A stretch of 64,000 nt of DNA from Sphaerolaimus hirsutus. Its lineage: Eukaryota > Nematoda > Chromadorea > Monhysterida > Sphaerolaimidae. Below the pieces are notes generated by a model that was not told the DNA's origin, searched no databases, and saw only the letters and a program-made list of their open reading frames with translations. A program made the position numbers and the translations under genes. Positions 10,919 through 24,403 of this stretch are shown here, piece after piece; the first letter of the stretch is position 1, and each line of letters starts with the position of its first letter. Where the stretch lies: positions 7,529,147 through 7,593,146 of the forward strand of contig OZ038457.1 of assembly GCA_964036195.1 (NCBI GenBank). The letters are read 5' to 3'.

Positions 10919-11793
10919 CAGAGTTGGAAAAACGTATTTACGTTTACCCGAAATACCCGGTTATTCGGGTATTTATACTTACGTTTACGTTTACGTTTTT
11001 CAAAAATACCATTACGTTTTGTTACGTTTTCCTGACCAAAATACCCGGGTACTTGGGAAAACGTATAAAAAAAACTTGTAAATAATCGTTCACACGTGCA
11101 CATATTCAAATGGGCCGCACCACCTGCAGCCAACAATATTCTTATGTTATCGCATTAACGTAACATGACTGCACGCTTGCACATGGAATACTGGGTACAT
11201 ATTCATAAATGTGTTCAAACGCTGAACACAGAAACCTTTTTGTTAGCCTGTTTGTGGAGCCTTGCGTCTATAAAAAAATTTTTATGAATACCGACGACGC
11301 CACTTGCAACAACTGTGAGTAACATTTTTAAAATGTTTTGAAACTGGCAGGGCGAGTGCAAGCTCTGGTGCCATTCCCAGACCATGTAAAAAGCCCTGTA
11401 AAATGTCAAACGTCATGCAGAGTGTCAAAAGTCATAGAAAAAGCCCAATGGCAAAGGTTTCCCACCTTCCAGGGCATTTTGCATGACACTTTGCATGCCA
11501 TTTGACATTTTACAAGGCATTTTACAGGGTCTGGGACTCCCACAGAATCTCCAGCGTATAGTTGGATTTTGCCACACTTACAACGGAAACTGGTGCAGAT
11601 GGAGTGATTGACCCATCTAAAGGTGAAAATAATGGTATTTCCAAAGCACAAGTATTTTTACGTTTACGTTTTTTTACGTATTCCTTGGTATTTTAAAAAA
11701 ACCTTACATTTTAGTATTTATACTTTTGATTTGGAAAAGGTATTTACGTTTACGTTTACGTTTTCCAAAAATACCAGTATTTGCGCAACTCTG
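10919..11793. mobile_element. hAT-type element with CAGAGTTG ends (875 bp)
   Basis: Begins CAGAGTTGGAAAAACG, ends GCGCAACTCTG, and is flanked by an exact 8-bp duplication ATTGCAGC (10911-10918 and 11794-11801). The interior is rich in TTTACGTTTACG units near both ends. It carries a nested introner-like copy (11368-11545). A larger relative spans 27907-32996 with its own 8-bp duplication. Non-autonomous: no transposase ORF. Confidence 0.85.
11368..11545 (+). mobile_element. Introner-like repeat, intergenic copy nested in a hAT element
   Basis: Starts GTGCCATTCCCAGACC and ends GGTCTGGGACTCCCACAG with a palindromic interior (TGTCAAAAGTCAT, GGCATTTTGCATGACA-like). It retains a GT start and CAG end in the same orientation as an intron would need. 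178 bp, almost the length of the two intronic copies. Confidence 0.75.
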
Positions 11794-11942
11794 ATTGCAG
11801 CTACACATAGACTAGTTTGAGTAGCTATCTATTTACGTGTTTATGTCCAAATATACCCCATTTGGATACATTTATTACCTGTTTTGGGTACGCAAATGCC
11901 TAGTTTGATGATTCTTTGATACTATGATTCTTACGAAAATTT

Positions 11943-12044
11943 CTGACGAAATAATAACCCCCCCCTCGAATTAACCCCCCCCCCCCTCAAATTTTGCTGG
12001 CGAAATAATCAACCCCCATGGGGGTATTTCGAGGTAATATGGTA
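11943..12044. mobile_element. Fragment of a CCGTATTTCCTCG element
   Basis: Poly-C runs with CTCGAATTAACCCCCC, then GGGGTATTTCGAGGTAATATGGTA. Only the right terminus is well preserved. Confidence 0.55.
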
Positions 12045-12550
12045 GATGAAATTTGCTGTGTGTTCAGTCTTTGCTATGTTTTGATGTGTCATGAATATGA
12101 ATTGCCCCTTGTCTCTGCGAGGTAAATAGTAAGGTATATTATATTTACTTAATTTGTGTTGCGGCGAAATCCAACAAACGGTGGGTACACCATTGATTTT
12201 CATTGCACGGCAGCAGTACCTACAGGGAATTTTTCATGAATTTATCAAACATGGCATCAGAATATCGCGAGAGAGAATTTTTTCAAACGTTAATAACAGA
12301 TGTGCATGCTAAAATAACACGATACTCACGGAATGTATTCATAACTGACCCCACATAAAAATTACCATATTCCAATTGAAAAAGTTACCGAATATTAATT
12401 GATCTCCTACTTTATTTACATTCGTAAACTTACATTGCATCAATCAGCAAAATATGTTACTTTTCAGACTATAGAAAGTGCTCAATGGGTTGTAAAAAGA
12501 AAACCTAAGATATTTTTACATAGATCCATGAAGCCAAAAAGAATCTGAAT

Positions 12551-12687
12551 TACCGTATTCCTTCTAATAGAAGAGCGCCGTTCTTTTTCTCGTCAACCCT
12601 TTGTCTATCGTTCTATCTTTTCACGTGAAAAAGTGCCAAAACCTGCCGTTCTACTGGAGGTGCCGTTGTATTAGAAGAAATACGGTA
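12551..12687. mobile_element. Short TA-flanked CCGTATTCCTTCTAATAGAAG element (137 bp)
   Basis: TACCGTATTCCTTCTAATAGAA at the left and TTAGAAGAAATACGGTA at the right. Compact inverted-repeat element of the same terminal class but with different subterminal sequence; related ends at 2953 and 26000-26639. Confidence 0.75.
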
Positions 12688-12750
12688 TGTAGGTGTAATA
12701 TGTTAAAACGCGAATATGTTTTTATGAATGCATCTCCTATTAGTCGGTAT

Positions 12751-12894
12751 TAGTGATGTAAATGCGCCATGGCGCTAGCGCCAAAACCAAAAGTCTTATC
12801 GTCTCTTAGCTATATCGTTTCGTCATGGCGCCATTGGCGTCTGACGCTATGTGTCAGGAAAGCGCCATGGCACCTGGCGCTTTTTACATCACTA
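12751..12894. mobile_element. hAT-type TAGTGATG element with GGCGCC array (144 bp)
   Basis: TAGTGATGTAAA to TTTACATCACTA, with GCGCCATGGCGC units inside. The flanking 8-mers GTCGGTAT and CTGGGTAT match at six of eight positions, suggesting an old copy. Confidence 0.7.
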
Positions 12895-13126
12895 CTGGGT
12901 ATTTAGGCAGAATAATGCTTGTTGATAAATAGCACTGAAGATCACAAACATTGAGTGAACAAGTGGGCACCCAGATAGTGAGAAATTATCCCTAAGGTCA
13001 ATACCATACAAGATGGGTTACCATTTAAAGATAATCTTAATTTTATTCTACTTGCAAGCAGCAAATGTTCGTTTGATAGCAATTTAGGTTAGACAAAAGA
13101 AAAATATGCACGGTACGCTCAAACCA

Positions 13127-13282
13127 GGGGGCGGTCCCAGACCCTGTAAAATGTCAAATGTCATGCAAAGTGTCAAAAATCATGTAAAATGCCCTGCAAA
13201 TGGCAACCGAGTTGCCATTTTGCAGGACATTTTACATGACTTTTGACACTGCATAACATTTTACAGGGTCTGGGATTGGCAC
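13127..13282 (-). mobile_element. Introner-like repeat, intergenic copy
   Basis: On the minus strand it starts GTGCCAATCCCAGACC and ends GGACCGCCCCC; the interior is the same palindrome (TGTCAAAAGTCATGTAAAAT) as in the dsh and calcyphosin-like introns. No exon flanks it here. Confidence 0.75.
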
Positions 13283-13414
13283 CAGAGGGAAAATGCGCAA
13301 CATACTGAAAATCCATGAATATGCAGCGACAGTCCCTGGAGTTAATTTTCTATGTATTTTATTTACAGTAAAGAAGTCTACAAGAGTGCGCTTCTTGGCG
13401 TGGCTTTCACCTGG

Positions 13415-13637
13415 TGGTAGTACCAAACCCTGTAAAGTGTCATGTCAAATGGCAAATGTCAAGTGGTAAATGTCACGTAAAGTGTCAATCAAAACAAAAA
13501 GAAACGATTTTATTACTGAACTTTGCATGACAATTGACACTTTACATTTGTGATAACAATTAACACTTTACATGACATTTTATATGACATTTTACACTTT
13601 ACAGGGCTTGGAAGGTTGGAACTGTCCCCAGGGGAAT
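13415..13637 (+). mobile_element. Divergent introner-like fold-back
   Basis: ACCAAACCCTGTAAAGTGTC at the left and ACTTTACAGGGCTTGGAAGG at the right, ending in CTGTCCCCAG. Interior of alternating TGTCAAATGG/TTTACATGACATTT units. Related in layout to the introner-like family but clearly diverged. Confidence 0.55.
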
Positions 13638-13821
13638 TTTTTTTTTCATCACATCTTGGGGATGGGTGTTGTTCAAGGGAAAACTTTTGTCACTGTCTGT
13701 GTTGAGTTGGCATGGGATTTCAGTTATGACGGAACCTTATTCCAGTCTTTTCAGTAATCTACCATGGAGTGAAGCTTCCGTGCCCAAACCAAAAACAAAT
13801 GCAGAAAATCCTAAAAAAAGA

Positions 13822-15773
<1,952 letters not shown>

Positions 15774-16926
15774 CGCGATGCGGCCGGCTAATGCTGCGTT
15801 CGGTGTGATTTTTGGGATGTTTTTCGAATTCGAATGGATTATTGTAGGAAACAAGATGGGCGGACGAGAGGAAACAAACAATGTTGATGTGTAGCGAAAT
15901 GGTAGATGTTTTCGGGACCCATGTACCTACTTACTGTGAAACTTCTTTATGCCAGTGTATCCTAATATTGAAAGAGTACATGCATACCGTATTGGCTCGA
16001 ATAACTCCTCCGAATAAAACCGCAGTGTAGGATAAAGACTGAGGAAAATTATATTTCACCGTCGCAGAACTTTCTCAGACTACCGGTAAGATTATCCAGC
16101 AACTACGCTACACAAAAATACCCATAGGTACCAAGCGGCGTTAATAAAACGAAATGAAAGGTATGCGCAGTGTGAATCATTCAATGTAAAAAATCCAACA
16201 TAGGTAAATATCTTGATAAAAAATACATGACGAGTACAGTGCATACATATTTTCGTCGCTAGTATTTATGCATGTTTTGACAATAACCAAAGTTTATTAT
16301 GGATCCTGGAAACAAATTTTTTGAACATAACTCCCCTTGGAAAATTCTTTGGGGGAAAAAATCTGTCAGTAGCGTAACTTTCCGAAAAAGTCATCAGAGG
16401 TGAATAATGTGGTCGATTAACTATTTATTTACAAGCACATTAATGTAAATATGTTGCAGTGGCAGTGCATACGCCCCGAAAAGAATGTACTTGCTACAAT
16501 TTTCCATAGAAACGAGACAATAAACGGACCACTGGAGACGCAAGCGTAATATAAGGGTGGAAAATGCTGCATGACAAATGCGATAGTTCCGATCCGATAG
16601 ACGTTAATACAACACACTAGGGACGTGTCACATGTATAATAAAATGTACCCACATATACTTATGTAAAGTACCGCGCCATGTATTTGTTATGCTGCGTGC
16701 CAGGCGCAAGCTAAGGCGCCGTTCGGTGACCGAACCGCGGTTGGAATATGTATAAAAGTATTCAAATTTTAAAATACCTGGGTATTTTATGGTTATGTAA
16801 TTTTTACAATGAGTGAAAAATAAAAATATTCACCACTCATGTTTAGCAACAGTTCTGAGAAGTATTTATCAGTGAAAAGTGCATTTCACGTAAATAAAAT
16901 ATCCTAGTTGAGGAACATTCACCATC

Positions 16927-17262
16927 TACCGTATATCCTTTAGTTAGACCTCTCCCTTGAATAACGTCCCCCTTGAATACCCCCCTTTCTGGTTATTTTA
17001 TATGTGTATCCACAATCTGCATTTGAATGATTTGGATGCTGATGAACATGAATTTTAGCATGAACACCTTGTTTTTGTTTTTGTTGAACTGTTAAATTGG
17101 ATTACATGAGTTGATGGAGTACATTTATACAATGAATAAAGTGCAAGTACTGCTGAAAACAACTCCCCCACCTTGAATAACATCCCCTTTGAATAACTCT
17201 CCCCTCCAAAACATCTGATGCAAAAATCACTCCCATGGGATCTTATTCAAGGATATACAGTA
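16927..17262. mobile_element. TA-flanked element with TTGAATAACTCCCC units
   Basis: Left TACCGTATATCCTTTAGTTAG, right TTATTCAAGGATATACAGTA. Interior has CTTGAATAACGTCCCC-type units near both ends. Same terminal class as the CCGTATT elements, different subterminal repeats. Confidence 0.55.
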
Positions 17263-17638
17263 CTTATTCTCAAACGGCTGACATTCTAAAAAAAATTATA
17301 ACAACTCTGGAAACTACCCCCCCCCCCTCTTTCACTGGAACTTATGCAAATAGAGAAAATAAAGGCTTAGTTGAGTAAACGTGTAGGTGACCAGAAGAAT
17401 GACAAGTAAACTAGACTTGTCTGTGCCTCAAGGTACCAATTTCCTTATAAAATAAATCAACACTCAAAAATTTACTTATCATTTGACTCAACACTCACAA
17501 CTTTAATCATCATCACTCAAGGCGTCACCTATTTATTAAATACCCCTGACAGCGTGCCTAACTGCCGCCATTCAATTTCACTCACACCCGCCGCGCATGT
17601 AAAATAGGTGTACTCAGGTAAATGCATTCAGTACTCAC

Positions 17639-17711
17639 AGTTGTGCACCTCGTGGAAGCAGGCGCCTCTATTGACGGACGGCTGGGACTCGTTGCCACTG
17701 GTGACACTCAT
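17639..17711 (-). other. Candidate upstream coding exon of the calcyphosin-like gene
   Basis: ATG at 17711 opens 24 codons (MSVTSGNESQPSVNRGACFH...) ending in a strong donor, GTGAGT, with one base left over. An acceptor at 15794-15796 (CAG) would join it in frame through six more codons to the calcyphosin-like ATG at 15773. The acceptor's pyrimidine tract is poor. It could be an alternative N-terminus, a first exon of another gene, or chance. Confidence 0.35.
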
Positions 17712-17855
17712 GCCTCGTGCAACAGATGTCTACAGCACACGTACTTGGCTTATTAGTATACTTTCGGCCGACTATGTATGTATTATGATGTGATGTTTAC
17801 GATATCTGTGCGCGGGAACGCGGCTGTATGTATCGCCGCTTCCGCTCGCGCCCAA

Positions 17856-18046
17856 GGGGCAGTCCCAGACCCTGTAAAAAAAGCTCTGTAAAATGTCAAA
17901 TGTCATGCAAAGTGTCAAAAGTTATGGAAAATGCCGTGCAAAATGGCAACCGAGCTGCCGTTTTGCAGGGCATTTTCCATGAGTTTTGACACTTTGCATG
18001 ACACTTGACATTTTACAGGGCTTTTTACAGGGTCTGAGATTGGCAC
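17856..18046 (-). mobile_element. Introner-like repeat, intergenic copy
   Basis: Minus strand: GTGCCAATCTCAGACC at the start, GGGACTGCCCCTT at the end, palindromic interior with TGTCAAAAGT units. Its last bases are CCCCTTGG rather than CCCCCAG, so it lacks the acceptor seen in the intronic copies. Confidence 0.75.
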
Positions 18047-18372
18047 CAGTTCTTTTATGTTTGCGCTCAAAGTGGATCGATACCAGAGCAAAGTTGTCGG
18101 GTCCCAGAAGCGAACAACTCGGCCGGAATGTGATTGCTTTCACCCGCGGCTTGAGTTGAGCCACCGCGAAAATGTCCGATGCGTTTTATCTTTTGTGTTA
18201 TCAAAGGCCGCAGAGTGGAATTGCGAAATGCACGTCGGTCTACTGTTACGGATGGTCTGGGACTGGATTTGTTTAGCACAAAGCTTTTGTTGTCGGGCAA
18301 CCCGATTGAAGCGCGTTAATTCGGGTTGCCCGATTGATTGGCAACCCGAAATAACGCGCTGCTCGATGAAAT

Positions 18373-18561
18373 CTGGGGCCAGTGCCGCAAGTTGACAAGT
18401 GCTTTACACTTGACTTTTGACTTGACTGTTGACTTCGTCACTTGCCGGTTCCACAAGTGACAAAGTCAAGAATAAATTTAAAAGTTAAGAGCAAAGTCAA
18501 AAGTCATGTCAACAGTCAAAACGAGTAAAGCACTTGTAAACTTGCGAGATTAGCCCCTGGT
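18373..18561. mobile_element. Fold-back of the GGTTCCACAAGTG family
   Basis: GGGGCCAGTGCCGCAAGT at the left, CTTGCGAGATTAGCCCCTGG at the right, and an internal CACTTGCCGGTTCCACAAGTG junction that suggests two copies or a nested insertion. Interior units are TTGACTTTTGACTTGAC and complement. Confidence 0.5.
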
Positions 18562-19362
18562 TTTGGATTGGCAATCAAACAATTCGACGCCATGTCCAAA
18601 TCCAAATCCAAGTCCCACACTCATTCAGAATCACATTCAGAATCGAACGGGCAGCGGCATGATAAAAATCATTGATCGGGCTGCCCGACAAAAAACCATG
18701 CCGGGGCCGGGCCTACAGGATTCCTCGCTAACACCAGAGCAAACACCGCATCCCAAAGGGCCCGCGCACGAGTCCCAACGATGGTGTTCATGTGTTGTTG
18801 GAAAACAGAATGCACTAAGCTCCCAGAGTTTGAGGCTCGAAAGCGATTTGCGGCCGGGAATTGCTGTGCCAATGTATTCTGCAATCGAGTGAGTGTTTGC
18901 GGGAAATTGTGCCGGCGCTGACAAAAGTTCTAGATCGCGGATGAATGTAGTTTGCTTGAATTGGAAGTGGTGCGAGATTGAAATAACTTGCCAGGGCGCT
19001 CCTGAGTTTGTAGTTGATTGAACAGACCTAATAAAAAACTTACTGACAACACGTAGAACTTTTTATGGGCTCTATGTGGCACGCTGGGTGACCATACACC
19101 CTCGTTTTACTTGTGCTGGGACGTGCTAGGACTAGCATTGAAAAAATCTCTGGGAGATTTATATTTAAAAAATCTCAGAAAATCTCAGAAAATATAACAT
19201 TTTCTGAGATTTATATTTTTTCGATGATTTTCCAGAGAGATTGAATTATATTTTCTTCTGATTGAGAAAATCTCTCTATATTTTCTTATTTTCACCTTCA
19301 AATTCACTAGTTCGTGTGCTTTTTTTGTCAATTTTCATCAATTGTCAACTATATATGTGCTT

Positions 19363-19821
19363 ATACCGTATTTCCTCGAAATACCCCCCCCCCTTGAAAT
19401 ACCTCCCCCCCTCGTTTGACCCCCCCCCCCCCTCTCGAGACCACTATGAAACAATCACCCCCCCCTCGAAATACCCCCCCCAGATTGAGTGTAAAGAGAA
19501 CGTACATGCCAAATATTGCAGTTTGTGTTCTGCGTGGTGCAGAACACACGTTAAAGCAATGTCGGAATCACGTTAGAACAGTGTTTATACCATCTACGTA
19601 CTAATATTAGTCTACATAACCTTATAAATGGCGGTTTTTGTTGTATTTTTCGACGTCTGCGTACGTTTCAGACGACAATTTCGTACTGGGATTTAAAAAA
19701 TTTTCTTGTGAAATAATAACCCCCCCCCCTCGAAATACCCCCCCCCCTCGTTTGACCCCCCCCCCTCTCGAGACCACTATGAAACAATCACCCCCCGGGG
19801 GGTATTTCGAGCAAATACGGT
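19363..19821. mobile_element. CCGTATTTCCTCG element with internal duplication
   Basis: TACCGTATTTCCTCGAAATA at the left, TATTTCGAGCAAATACGGTA at the right. A block with CTCGTTTGACCCCCC and CTCGAGACCACTATGAAACA occurs twice, near 19410-19465 and 19745-19795. Confidence 0.7.
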
Positions 19822-20675
19822 ATGCAGATGTTTGGCTATTTTCCCCTATTTTTAGTCTTTTTCTCCCCTTTTTCTGTTCTATCGCATGAAAGAGCCAAAA
19901 AAGTCTATCCGAAATACATTTTCTGTACTCAAGTTCTTTCAAAAAGTATACATAAAAGAGAGTACTGGTACTTTTTTCAGATGAATTTAAATGTATTAAA
20001 GTAGTACTCAAGTATATGTATTTTTGAATAAACATAAATATGTTTTGACAACTATAGAGTTGACTGCATGCTTCGGATAAATATGAATAGGTATACTGAC
20101 CAAATTTTGGTGAATAAAGTTATCGGATAAATTCTGTACGGATCATCACACGTGAATGTAATGTATTTTATTATGAGGAAAAATGTACCTAAAATCGTAT
20201 TTTTGTTGATTATTCAGATAGTACATGGTAGTACGAAGCGTGCTGTCAGTAGCCAATATGCTGTTATCCTTTAAAATTGTGAATGAAAATGTTAAACAAC
20301 ACATAATGTAATATCTACACTCAATGGTTCAAACACCTTGAAATGTTGACTAAATCATACTTCAAGTTGAGAGATTTTATGAGATTTTTTAACTGCAAGA
20401 GATTTTCTCAGAGATTTTATTATATTTTCGAAAATGACCCAAGATATTTAATTATATTTTTATCTTGAGAGATCTTCTGAGATAATATTTAATTATATGA
20501 TCTCAAAATAGGTCGTTTTTTCAATGCTAGCTAGGACCCACAAAAATTCATCATTAAAAGATTGCATTGGGGCATGAGAAATGGCTGCGCCGCGGAGGCC
20601 TGCCTCTGTCCTGTATTTACGTGTGGCAATTTAAAATAAATAACCTTACATAGAACAGCACATACGAAAAAACCA

Positions 20676-20866
20676 TGTGCCACTCCCGGTCTCTGTAAAA
20701 AGCCCTGTAAAATGTCAAATGTCATGCAAAGTGTCAAAAGTCATGGAAAATGCCCTGCAAAATGGCAACCGAGTTGCCATTTTGCAGGGCATTTTCCATG
20801 ACTTTTGACACTTTGCATGACATTTGACATTTTACAGGGCTTTTTACAGGGTCTGGGAGTGCCCCC
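20676..20866. mobile_element. Introner-like repeat, intergenic copy
   Basis: Nearly perfect 191-bp palindrome: GTGCCACTCCCGGTCTCTG at the left, GGTCTGGGAGTGCCCCCAT at the right, with TGCAAAATGGCAACCGAGTT at the centre. Among the best preserved copies, so probably recent. Confidence 0.8.
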
Positions 20867-21714
20867 ATGTGCGCGATTGCCATGCGGTGTTTGGTCACAG
20901 CACACATCAATTTATGTACAAGCTCGGGCCGGGCTACATATGCGCTTCAAACTGTGGTGGTGATGAAAAAGTTAACCATCACGCGTCCCAATGGCGCCAG
21001 AGCAAAAATGTCGGAGCCAAGTATAAAAAAAACAAGTGAAATGACAGTTTGGATACATTTGACTTCATTGGCGCCTGACACGAAATTGCGACAAACGTCA
21101 AATCCAGTTCTATCCGGTATCAAAAGAAAAAAAACCTAGTGCACAAGTTGCCAACAACCCGGTCGCATCATCCACTCTGTCTAATGTAAAATACACAATA
21201 ATTTTTCCACCGTCGAACGCCCGGAAGGCTGGCCGCGGCACAGCTTTAGCGTTCAAAACCGCACAGTGCACCGCCTAGGGAAGCGTTGCTCTGCGATGCA
21301 GTGCACTGCAGCCCGCGACGGGTCCCCCAACGGCCGAATATCGGGTCGATATGGTCGCGCGGCATGTTCCACCGGTTGTATGAAGTTCCGGCGGGTCGCG
21401 TTACGGGAAACATGTGTATTTACGCAGGGGAAGTACACGAAGTACACAGACACTATTTTCTCTCGGTACTCTTTCTTTAAATGAGATAAAATGAATGCGA
21501 ATGGAAATCAATTTTAGCGGCCGTGCTTCAAGGGAGAAACATGCATGTGCTTGAATTTTGTGTTGTCGTTAGTTCGATTGGAATGTACACATGCTGTGTC
21601 GCTTCGCTGGCTACGTAAAATAAACCGAGAAATATCTCTCCAAACTAACGAAATAATGGATTGCAGCAAGTTGTCTATTATTCAAATTCACACTGGGAAC
21701 ATGCATATCGAATA

Positions 21715-21842
21715 CCCGGAGGGGTAGTTATTCAACAGACGGGAGTTTTTCAAGGGGGGGTATTTTTTCTCACTTGGCCAACAGGGGGAGTTATTCAAGG
21801 GTGGTGTTATTCAAGCGGGTTCTTATTAAAGGATATACTGTA
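21715..21842. mobile_element. Fragment with TTATTCAAGGG units
   Basis: GGGGTAGTTATTCAACAG, GGGGGAGTTATTCAAGGG and TTATTAAAGGATATACTGTA: right-hand part of the element type at 16927-17262. Confidence 0.5.
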
Positions 21843-22440
21843 TACATTAATTATGGCAAACAAAAATTCGGAAACGCTTTTAATTTTTTGATTTTTTTAA
21901 TTAATATATATACATTCTACAAGTTTGGTGGAAAATTACCGTGGGTAAGCGTTTCGCTGTCCGAAATTTGGCCTGGCTTTATTGTTCACGTGCACACGAT
22001 AACTCTGAACGAATGCAAAATGATAGAGGTAAAGGACTCATAAAATATTTAGGCGGAATGAGATTCTGTTCCAGATAACACGTATACTCGGCGAACATCA
22101 CACTTACTATGGAAACCTACCATAACCCATCTGAATCGTGAACCAAAAATTATACAGTTTTGCATCGTATTTCGTTTTTACTATGGAATAATTGCGAAAT
22201 TTATCACAAGATTTCATTCGTTGAATTATGGTAGGATTCTGCGAATACTTTTTGTTCCGCCGAGTATATTTGTAGTTAATAATGAATATTGATAAAAAGA
22301 AGAAAGTGTAATAAAGCATGTTTGTATTTATAAAGAGAAGAAAGTAGGATCTTAAGAATCTTCAGTAAAAGTTGCCACTGCTCAACGATTTTACATATCA
22401 ATATTTGTGAATTTCCATCAAAATGCACAGACCGGGTGGA

Positions 22441-22572
22441 AATTTTTTGCTCGGGGTGCAAATTTTGAGGGGAGCTTATTCGAGGGGCGTTTATTATTTT
22501 CCCAGAAATTTTTTGCTCGGGGTGCAAATTTTGAGGGGAGCTTATTCGAGGGGCGTTTATTATTTTCCCAGA
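22441..22572 (+). repeat. 66-bp tandem duplication
   Basis: Two units, 22441-22506 and 22507-22572, each starting AATTTTTTGCTCGGGGTGCA and containing GGGGAGCTTATTCGAGGGGC. Identical as far as I compared. Lies in a remnant of the TTATTCGAGGG repeat group. Confidence 0.85.
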
Positions 22573-22925
22573 AATTTTCGAGACGGATCGTAATAAATAT
22601 GGGCTTTCACATCCCCCAAACTGGTAATAAACCTGGTAAAACAGGGTAAATTTAGACATACCTATCTATTTACATGCCAATATGCATCGCAGCTACACAA
22701 ACTATGTGTAGCTGCGATGCATATTGGCAGCAATTAATGTATCATGTACATTGCATACATGATGAACCTTATTCCAGAACTGAATATTTTGAGGGGGGGC
22801 AATTCAAGGATGGGGGGTATTTCAAGTAAAAGCGGTACGTAAAGAACTCAAAAATTATTATCAATATATCACAATCAGATGTATCGCTATTCACATCGAT
22901 ATCCTACAATCATAGCCAATTAAAT

Positions 22926-24403
22926 TCACTGATCACTGCCCCGGTAGCCATTTTTGTAGACCTCCCAATTGTGAGTCTTTGAGTATGGATGTACCCTCTT
23001 AGCCATTAATTGTTGCAGCCATTCGTTGTATTCTGGGTTACTGTAGCTGCGTAGATGTGATCACTAAATATTTATGGTTGTATTTAGTTACCGTTTGATC
23101 CCAACTATCAAGTGATATCAGCTGGGTCAATTGAATACACAGGTGTCCTTTATATATGGATTGAAGAAACAGTAGAATTCCGTTTTTTTCATTTTAGGTT
23201 TACTTTCTACATTTCCCGTTTCTCGTCAACTGAAATTGGGACGACACATTAGTTGACAACCGAAATTTTTAGAGCTAGTAAATCTGCCTTAAACACATTT
23301 GAGTTTACTGGAATAAGTTGTTCGTTAACTACTGTTGATGGACATCAAAAATTCAACCTGGGAAACTCAGATATGAACAAGACATCAATATCAGGTTTCA
23401 AAATTGCCGCTGTAAACTAGGTAGTCTGCGTGGACCGTAGTTGTTTACGTTTTCCATTTTTACTTTCGAGTTTCCGCCCTTTCCGCCACAAAGAACTACG
23501 GTATTCTTTTTCCGTTTCCGTGAATTCCCTTGATATTGGGCCCACACACGCTAGTGGACGTCGACACCAAATGTCAACTGGTGCCGATACCGATTCGAAG
23601 CTTGCTGACGAGTGGACGAACGACGTTCAAACGCAATCTTTGAATTAGGAACGGAACCAGGTGACATTTGGTGTCGATGTCAACTAGCGTGTGTGGGACC
23701 AATGGCCCATTATACCAGAGCAGTTTGCACTGTGAACCAGAACGTCAAATAGCATATTGCAATACGGTAGATCACTTGTCACCTGTCAGCATTTACCATA
23801 TCGACACCGCCAATTTTTTACTTGACAGGGTGGGTAATTCGACAAAAAAACTTGTCACAGAGTCACACTTACGATAGAAAATCGTCATGATTTATTCCCA
23901 CCAGTGGACTGAAGTGTGGATTCCTTTTTTGAAGTCCGTCACCCGCTGCAAGTGTCGGCGCCGCCAGAATCTGCGGTGAAAATGATAACTTTTTGGATGT
24001 TAAAAGTGATCCGTTTCCCGATTAATAATCGGAAACTCCCGCAGCCTATCAAATTGACTGTCAAATTCTCGTGTGTTTATAGGATACTAAAAGGGCGTGT
24101 GAAACTTTTGTCACTTTACTGAAACTATATTTCGTCTGAAGGTTTATCACGCAGTGCACATGAAATTTGATGCTTTGCAAATACAGTTTGCACGGAAAAT
24201 GAGAACTTTGCCGGAATCCCTCATTAGTCATTACTAAGCTTATCCTTTTCCCAAAAGACAACAAATTTGAGCAAACTTTTTACCTCACTGTGCAGATAAA
24301 TGTGAAAAATAAGTGTGCTACGTTCATGAATACTTGAGCTCACCTGATTAATTGCAAATGTCGCCAGTATGATAGCAGTCTGAGTGAACATACCAATCGC
24401 CAT
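22926..24403 (-). CDS. Small secreted precursor with two Lys-Arg sites (neuropeptide-like)
   Basis: Exons on the minus strand: 24403-24344, 23970-23873, 23046-22926, total 279 nt, 92 residues, phases consistent (0, then 2/1), donors GTGAGC and GTAAGT. Residues 1 to about 28 look like a signal peptide: a short start, hydrophobic TAIILATFAI, then small residues (ILAAPTLA) suited to cleavage. Lys-Arg pairs at 35-36 and 69-70 would release a 32-residue peptide (starts NPHFSPLVGINHDDF, ends NEWLQQLMA) and a 22-residue C-terminal peptide. No C-terminal Gly for amidation precedes the second site. I do not recognise the family. A small secreted non-hormone protein is the alternative. The second intron carries a MITE (23535-23703). 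Confidence 0.78.
23535..23703. mobile_element. MITE with CCCACACACGCTAGT ends
   Basis: ATTGGGCCCACACACGCTAG at the left mirrors CTAGCGTGTGTGGGACCAAT at the right, followed inward by ACACCAAATGTCA on both sides. Lies in intron 2 of the secreted-peptide gene. Same family as 319-541. Confidence 0.75.

Larger units (their letters stand above)
10121..13821. other. Promoter and repeat region between heat-shock and calcyphosin-like genes
   Basis: Apart from the heat-shock promoter sites, this stretch consists of recognisable transposon copies (listed separately) and AT-rich DNA. I find no additional exon with matched splice sites and no RNA gene. Confidence 0.6.
15774..22925. other. Intergenic repeats between calcyphosin-like and secreted-peptide genes
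   Basis: Mostly repeat copies and AT-rich DNA. One possible upstream exon (17639-17711) is listed separately. ORFs between 18057 and 21480 lack family signatures or matched splice sites, and I do not call them genes. Confidence 0.55.

Noticed and set aside
18057-18892. ORFs around 18057-18395 and 18563-18892
   Set aside because: No recognisable domain, no matched splice sites, and partial overlap with fold-back repeats.
20867-21139. 90-residue basic ORF directly after an introner-like repeat
   Set aside because: It begins in the repeat end, has no homology I recognise and no partner exon upstream.
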